A DNA stretch of 64,000 bases from Arthrinium phaeospermum (lineage: Eukaryota; Ascomycota; Sordariomycetes; Amphisphaeriales; Apiosporaceae), in NCBI GenBank assembly GCA_006503535.1, contig QYRS01000006.1, forward strand, positions 3,162,001 to 3,226,000. The letters are read 5' to 3'. Under the pieces are notes generated by a model. It saw only the letters and a program-made list of their open reading frames with translations, was not told the origin of the DNA and did not search any database. Every line of letters begins with the position of its first letter. Positions within the stretch are counted from its first letter, which is position 1. Below are positions 58,044 to 64,000 of this stretch, piece by piece. Both the position numbers and the translations under genes were made by a program.

Positions 58044-59530
58044 CAGCGGAAAGGGGGGGTCCTGGAGGCTCCACCACCGCGGATACGGTATTAGTATGAG
58101 CCAGTTACCGCGCAGTTGTGATAGGGTCCAAGAAAGAGCAAACGGAGGGCAGCAGTCGCCTGTAGGTTCCCCGCCTTGCGAACGGAATGATATATGCGCT
58201 AAATAAGTATGCATGTTGTACAGTGACCCAACCAGTCCGTCCAACCCATCCCGAGTCAAATGGCATGCGAGCCACGACAGATCGACTTACCCAGCCGCCT
58301 TCGTAGCCATCTAAGCAGCTAATCTGCACTCTCTGGCCAACAAGAAGATAAAAGGATTATGGCAGAGATGTCGACCCTCTCACAGTCTGCCACGTATTGC
58401 CTGCTGCTGGCTGTTGGTAAGCTTCGCAATGAGGCGTCCCAACCGGATGGGAAACCAACCCCTCGGGCCCCCGATGGCTGACCACGTAGAGAAATCGAAC
58501 CGATAATCGCCTAACCGACACTGCACGGGAAAGAGCTATGATCATTCGCCTGATTATCGATCTAGGCGTCGGACAAGTGGTTGCTTGTTTGCTTATTTGC
58601 TGAAGAAGTGATCGTTCAGCACGATGAAGGCGTTTTCACAGCATGGATGCAACGAGAGCCTCATCATGATATCAACGTCCCAAAGCATTGAGCTGCAGGA
58701 AACTATATACCGTTGTGGGGCACACCAACCACCTTGACACAACCAGTCACCGTGAACAACGACGGTACCTCTTGTATGATGTTGGTAGCGAGGCGGGCTT
58801 GGCGTAGATGGACCACAGATGTGCTATAGTATGACCAGACGGAAGTCTTGGCCGGAATACGAAGCACGCTGCTGCGTATGCAATATACTGCTAGGGGTGA
58901 TGTGACTTCTGATGAAATAACATAGCTAGACGAAGGCTGCATTCGTTGGCCCTTCCAATGTTTCGTCCAGCCATCCGGCCACCAATAAGCAGGATGGATA
59001 CCCACAACGCGCTGACAGGAATACCATCCAGGAGCCTTGGCAGGTTGGCCGTTGGATCACCTGCAGATGCCACGGCACGAGCACAGGGTAGTGCAGTATA
59101 TTGGATTCTACCAAGATAAGCCGTCGATATCATCTGGAAGGGCGTCTGACAGTGGTAGGAGCTCATATCATGATGAATTCCAGAGAGCCACACCACAGCC
59201 CATTTGGTGGGTTGACGTGGAGGAGCCAAGGAGTCAGGCGCGGTTTGGGATCAGAACACCAGGTGCAAGTCATAAGCAACCTTCTCCCCATTCAGGGTAC
59301 CCCTCCAGCGACTAGCGCTGACCAACGCTGACGGCGAATTTCAGCTCTCTGCCCAGCATCATCTTCATGATATGTCACTTATGTCCGAATGGGCTCTAAA
59401 CGGTGGATATTTTGTAAAAGGAACTACTGCAGCAATGGCACACCGCTCCGTGGGGCGACGGTATGATGCGCCATCCGAGTCAACATTGTCAATGTCAGTA
59501 TTGATAGACCGGACGAAAACGCGCGACGTG

Positions 59531-59597
59531 ATTGGCTGCCTGGGAAGCCCGATCCACCCTGAGCCAATCAGATGGGCCAGGTCGAATATCACGTGAT
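59531..59597. promoter_or_regulatory. Cluster of two CCAAT boxes and a CACGTG palindrome
   Basis: ATTGG at 59531-59535 and CCAAT at 59564-59568 lie in opposite orientation 33 bp apart. They are followed by ATCACGTGAT (59588-59597), a perfect 10-bp palindrome. CCAAT is bound by the Hap/CBF complex and CACGTG by bHLH factors in fungi. The cluster is far from any gene I can support, so it may mark an unrecognised transcript. Confidence 0.35.
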
Positions 59598-62384
59598 GAG
59601 ATATGCATGCAACGAGCCGAAGCGTTTTCCCGCAGGCTGATTGCCCCAGTTATATCTCCAGCGATCTTCCCTGGCTTTAGGCGTTGGATTCCCACTGCGC
59701 GACCCCTCCTTCCCAGTTCCAGTCCCCAATTTCAGTACTTACCCATGGAAATCCGAAAGTACTTACTTGCAAGGCAGGGAAGGCGCAAGGCAGGCTGGCA
59801 GCACCGCCAGGAGATCAATTGATCAACAACAATTCGACTTTGCGCATCAAGGCATTGGCGGTCGGTTAGGCTTGCATGTATTATTGGCCTTTGCCCCCCC
59901 TCATGTCCAACCTCTGTTAGGTTACCTGCTTCCAACTTTGGGAGCCCGACGGCCATGTACAGACAGGTACTGCTACCTTGGACCGGATATGGAATTGAAG
60001 TCCAGCCATCGCAACCAACGTCGTACTCATGCATCCCTACTATGCGGCAGCCAAAGTACAGAGGCCATACTCGGGCTTTGCTTTACTGGCGTCTGTCTCG
60101 CAACCATCATACGCCCGATGAGGCCGTGACACATGAGGTAATCTATTACACGCAGAAGGAATCCGGCTCTGAGATAACATGATTCTCACCTGCTACGTGG
60201 ATGACGTCGGGACCGATGTCGCAGGCAGCACTACAACCTACCTCACCATTCCGAATATCGTCAAGTTGAGTACGTTGAAACACGCAATTCGCCTCTCGAG
60301 GTCATCCTACAAGTATTTGCAGGGCGACAAGAAACAGGGTGCATTGGGCGGTTAGCCAAGACGATATACCTCACGTACCGGGTGACCAGTCGTCTTGTTC
60401 ATATGCAGCTTCGGGAAGTCATTCCGCCCTTGCTCGCATTCAATAGCCCCAACGCGGAGCAGACACGAACGACAATCAATTGTTGGCCAACAACAATTTC
60501 CATCTTTTGTTCGCCGACAAGCCAGCAGGTCTGGGCCCAGCATGGCCATCCTACCCTACATTTTACCCCGCCACGACACACACGCACATACGCACACACA
60601 CCACCTGTTTCCCCCCTCCCTGTTCCATTGCTCCCTTGCAGCCCGGGCCTCAGCCATGCGATCCAATCGAGTCCGGCCTACTCCCCCGTCCCGGATCTCA
60701 CTCCCCCGCTACTTCGCAGAATAGAGCATGACATGCCTGCAGGACCGGCGTATAGTCGGGCTTCCCGCGGTAGGTTTACTTGGTTTTCTTCTGCTAACTA
60801 GAGGCCAGCTCCTTTGGTCAAACGTCCTGCAGCGTTTCGTTTGTTTTTTCAAGGGCTCCCCGGGAATGATTTTCGGCCTCTGCGCGGATAGATGGCGGTG
60901 GTGATTAAGTACCTGAAGCGAAGTGAGGTTACATTCATCAGGCCTCCATGAGCTTCCTTCGATGGGTTCCCCGCTTGTGGACGATAACAAGTCCGGCCAA
61001 GCCAGCTGAACAAACTGAACCATGCATGCCGAAGTTCTGCGTGCAGGCAGAAGCAGGCTGGCCTTCAACGTCCGTCGGCGGGGCGTAGGATTGCTGCGAC
61101 GGTAAGTGTGAGCTCCCGTACTGGCTGCACTTGATGCTCACAGTTGCAGCCCAGAAACCAGGTAGGCATGTAGGATCGCATGCATTCTTTTTTTCTTCAT
61201 CGTATGTCGCTGCAGCTACTACCTTCTTTCCTTTAGCCCGTGGCTGACCGTGGTCGATGATCCTCATCATCCACAGCATCATATCATGAGCCGATGTTCT
61301 TCCCATGTTTCAGTGTGCTGTGCGGCGCGCCAATCAAGTATCGGGAGGATGCGGCCGCAAAGCCGTCGCGTCTGCAGCTCGCCCTTAGCCGCGGCCGGAC
61401 CCCATCACGGAAGGCTGGCCTGCCATGTACCTCTCGCTTCTATTACTAATAAGCCCATCTAGAATCCTGCCGCAAGTGGGCGAATAGGGGTTTCCACGTT
61501 TTTTTTTTTCGGGCAAAGAGGAGCCAGGCCAGAGCCGTGTGTACTACCACACTACCTGGATCCTTAGTAACCTGCCTGCTGCCTCTCCACTCTCGGCAGG
61601 GAGGGGTGGTGGCGCAGTTTACTGGCTCAGTACTGGCTGTGTCGTGCTGTAGGCCGCCCCAACATCCCCAATCAAACATTTGCCAACGCTGGGCGAATGC
61701 TACCACCACCGAGACCACGAGGACGGGGTTTTCCTTCTTCCTGCGCAAGTGCCGTCGCATTGCATGCCAACCACTCTGTGTAAATTGCACCGACTCGCTG
61801 CCCACCCTCTCAGCATCCACGAACCCATTTCCGTTTTGTTCGGGATGCAGACGCCCGTCGTCATCGCTAGAGATGCCTGACTCGCCTTTTTGGATGCTTT
61901 GGGCGCCGTGCATGATAAGTCCCCCAAGGTAGGAAGCTAGCTGGGGGGAAGCTAGGCTACTAGCGAAAGGGATAGAGGGAAGGAAAAAACACCCTCCAAA
62001 GTTGCCTGAAAACATGCACGCTACTACCGCTGTGGTGCTACCTACCAGCTGCTGGCTACACACCCGTTGGGGGGAGAAAAAAACTACCTATCTCCTCCTA
62101 CAGGCTACAAGTACCTACCCGCTACGCCCGCATGCTTGCCGCGACTTGTGACTGCGGACCGACGCACGTCTGCAGCTTGGGTCATCGTCGAGTAGTATCC
62201 CGCTCTCTGTGCGACTACGGAAAGGTCCTTGGCTCTCGCGCGCGTGCAGTGCAGCAGTGTGCAGCGGAAGTGCAGCGGCCACTTGCCACTTGGTCAGAAG
62301 ATGAAATAGGTAAATAGAGGCGTGGCTTCAGAATGTTCTATCGCATCTCCCGGCGGCCCCGGCGAGCACACAACATCTCTGGCT

Positions 62385-62431
62385 CACACACATACATACA
62401 CACACACACACACATACACACACTCGCACAC
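62385..62431. repeat. CA/CATA microsatellite
   Basis: Imperfect (CA)n run with interspersed CATA units, about 770 bp upstream of the methyltransferase start codon. Confidence 0.85.
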
Positions 62432-63202
62432 GCGTTGGTCCAGTCCTGTCCAACTTATGCAAGGCATCGATGGACATCGACTATTACCCGGTGCAGTGCA
62501 TTATGCAGGTATAATGGATTGCTATTTTCTTGGATCCGGCTCCTACTCCCCTTCCACCTCCACCTCAACTTTTTTTTTCCCCCTCTGGGCATCGTCACTC
62601 GCGTGTCGCCTCGATATCTGCACTATTGCTTCCTGCTTGCTGTCTGGATATAAGCGACAGCTCATGTACAGAAGCGGTGAGTATATGCAGAGTCTGGGGG
62701 TCCCAGGCCCAGTTTCCTCCTTGTAGTCGCATGACTAAACATGACTTTATCACACTGCCGGGGTGATGGCGCATTAGCTTTGCAGATTCCCAGGTAGGCC
62801 TTGGTAATTGATATATAGGCTTCGGACTTAGGTATATTAACTGGAGCGGCGAGGAACGCTCGAGGGTCGAGGGAGACCGGGAGAGGAGCTGCTGTTGTCT
62901 TCGCCTGCCTGGTTGTGGTTTCTGAACGGTTATGTGGCCGACAAGTCGCCGGCAAAAGTGTGCGAGGGATCCACGGTCGCGAAGTCCAAATGTCGCCGGT
63001 TTGGGTTCTAAAGCCCGAGGGATTCCACCGCTGGCGTGCTGGCGTTTGGCTCAATGAGGTAAAAGCATAGCAAACCAACGGCCAACCAGCACGCCAATCC
63101 ATCTTCTCCAACGTCTCTACTATATCTCGTGGCACTATTGTTATACCAGCCCCCTGTCGGCAATAGTGCTTACGGGGTCTCACTCTCTCAACGAACTGGG
63201 GA

Positions 63203-63904
63203 ATGCCGACAGCCATGGCCGAGGTTACTGAACTCAACAGGTCGCATTTCAAGTATGTCCTGTCAACTGCATCCATCCAGATACTCCAATAGTAGCAAAC
63301 CTACATGTAGCAGCGGCCTTGATTTGTGCCCCTGGTTTTCTCCTCCCGTCTCCCATCCATCACATTTTCTTGCATTTTACCCCGCTAACGATATGCACGC
63401 CGTGGTAGCAACGAGGCGTCTAACTACGACTCCAAGTTTCAGAAAACGATCCAGCAGCTGACAGAGGCGATCCAAGAGCGGCTCGACTTCATTGGCGTCG
63501 ACTGGGTCGCGGATGAGGATGAGGATGAGGATGATGCTGAAGAACCAGATGGCGCCGACCAGGGTAACGGCACTACTACCGCTACCCCTTCTCCCTCCCG
63601 GGAAGTGCGGCTGCTGGACTACGCCTGCGGCACCGGTCTAATGTCAAGGGTTAGTACTACAGTACCTACTTAGTAACCAGTCGGGGTGGCTGGCAGGGAG
63701 GGGGACGACGGATGGGAAGGGGAAAGGCAAAAAAGAACCCACTATCGGCAGTGCAAGTACATTACCAGACCAGACCAGGGGGGAAAGGCTAACGAAGAAA
63801 TCCCGTTTCGACCGCAGGCGCTGGCTCCTTATACGACCCAATGTGTTGGCGTGGACATTTCCGAGGGCATGGTGGGTGTCTACAATGCCACTGCCCAGAA
63901 CCAA
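63203..63904 (+). CDS. Class I SAM-dependent methyltransferase, N-terminal part (gene continues past window)
   Basis: Three exons are visible: 63203-63252, 63409-63649 and 63818-63904. Introns of 156 and 168 nt have GTATGT/GTTAGT donors, GCTAACG branch sites and TAG/CAG acceptors. A GTACGT donor at 63905 begins a third intron that runs off the end. All phases agree. Residues 85-93 (LLDYACGTG) are motif I of the Rossmann-type SAM-binding fold, and GVDIS (residues 108-112) is the post-I acidic motif that binds the SAM ribose. Before them lies a helix (KFQKTIQQLTEAIQERLDF) and an acidic insert (DEDEDEDDAEE) that looks loop-like. The substrate cannot be told from this part; the D-Y-A-C-G-T-G form is common among small-molecule and protein methyltransferases of this fold. 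A second ATG at 63215 has a better initiation context (GCCATGGCC) and may be the true start. Confidence 0.85.
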
Positions 63905-63955
63905 GTACGTCCGCTTCCGTTTTTTGGTTCCCGCTTCCTCTCTGCCTCCTCCTCC

Positions 63956-63984
63956 TGACCCTGGCCTGACCCTGACCCTGACCC
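63956..63984 (+). repeat. TGACCC hexanucleotide repeat in last visible intron
   Basis: Four TGACCC units, three of them consecutive, with one degenerate TGGCC unit between the first and second. They lie in the intron that starts at 63905. Confidence 0.8.
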
Positions 63985-64000
63985 CTTCTTCTCCTCACTC

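Larger units (their letters stand above)
57001..63202. other. Gene-poor region, second part
   Basis: No supportable gene. The 57.0-60.3 kb part is AT-richer. The 60.5-63.2 kb part is more cytosine-rich and probably includes the promoter and leader of the methyltransferase gene at 63203. ORFs such as minus strand 61446-62063 (no ATG at its start) and 62662-63276 (overlaps the methyltransferase exon) look accidental. A CCAAT/E-box cluster at 59531-59597 is listed separately. Confidence 0.5.

Noticed and set aside
61446..62063. 205-codon minus-strand ORF
   Set aside because: Opens with GTG rather than ATG, is overlapped by a plus-strand ORF, and has no motif.
62662..63276. 204-codon minus-strand ORF overlapping the methyltransferase first exon
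   Set aside because: Antisense to a spliced gene with strong support; composition not protein-like.

Overview
This 64 kb window is nuclear DNA of a filamentous ascomycete, most likely a Sordariomycete. Introns are mostly 58-206 nt with GTRNGT donors, CTAAC/CTRAY branch sites and CAG/TAG acceptors. Coding exons favour G/C at third positions. The gene set (ASH1-type SET methyltransferase, half-type and full Zn2Cys6 proteins, BAR-SH3 amphiphysin, Lsb5-type VHS-GAT protein, Tad2) is typical of Pezizomycotina. Nothing bacterial, viral or CRISPR-like was seen, and no tRNA or rRNA gene could be supported.

Layout. Eleven genes are supported. 1.7-4.2 kb (+): a conserved unnamed protein with a 1.06-kb first intron. 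5.6-7.3 kb (-): a Hob1/Rvs167-type BAR-SH3 protein, convergent with the first gene. 8.9-12.1 kb (+): a Dbl2/Mte1-like DUF2439 protein with a long charged hexapeptide repeat, divergent from the BAR gene. 13.1-14.4 and 16.7-19.0 kb (+): two proteins with incomplete Zn2Cys6-like motifs; the second ends in hydrophobic segments. 20.0-22.4 kb (+): Tad2, the catalytic subunit of the wobble tRNA adenosine deaminase, with a long disordered N-terminal extension interrupted by an apparent frame break. 23.8-26.6 kb (-): an ASH1-type H3K36 methyltransferase. 34.4-36.1 kb (+): an Lsb5-like VHS-GAT protein. 40.1-41.8 kb (+): an F-box protein with unresolved 5' end. 47.4-48.7 kb (-): a canonical Zn2Cys6 transcription factor. 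63.2 kb to the end (+): the start of a class I SAM-dependent methyltransferase that runs out of the window.

The rest is large and gene-poor: 26.6-34.4, 36.1-40.1, 41.8-47.4 and especially 48.7-63.2 kb. These stretches hold microsatellites, pyrimidine-rich tracts, many TACCTACC/GGTAGGTA tetranucleotide runs (some forming palindromes), a GACAG array, and AT-richer parts (about 28-34 and 57-60 kb) with no credible ORF.

The genes do not form an operon or a biosynthetic cluster. They are housekeeping and regulatory genes for chromatin, transcription, tRNA editing, endocytosis/actin and DNA repair. I found no clearly new biological system. The items most worth checking are the Tad2 N-terminal frame break, the possible membrane-tethered zinc protein, the 1.06-kb intron, and the gene deserts.
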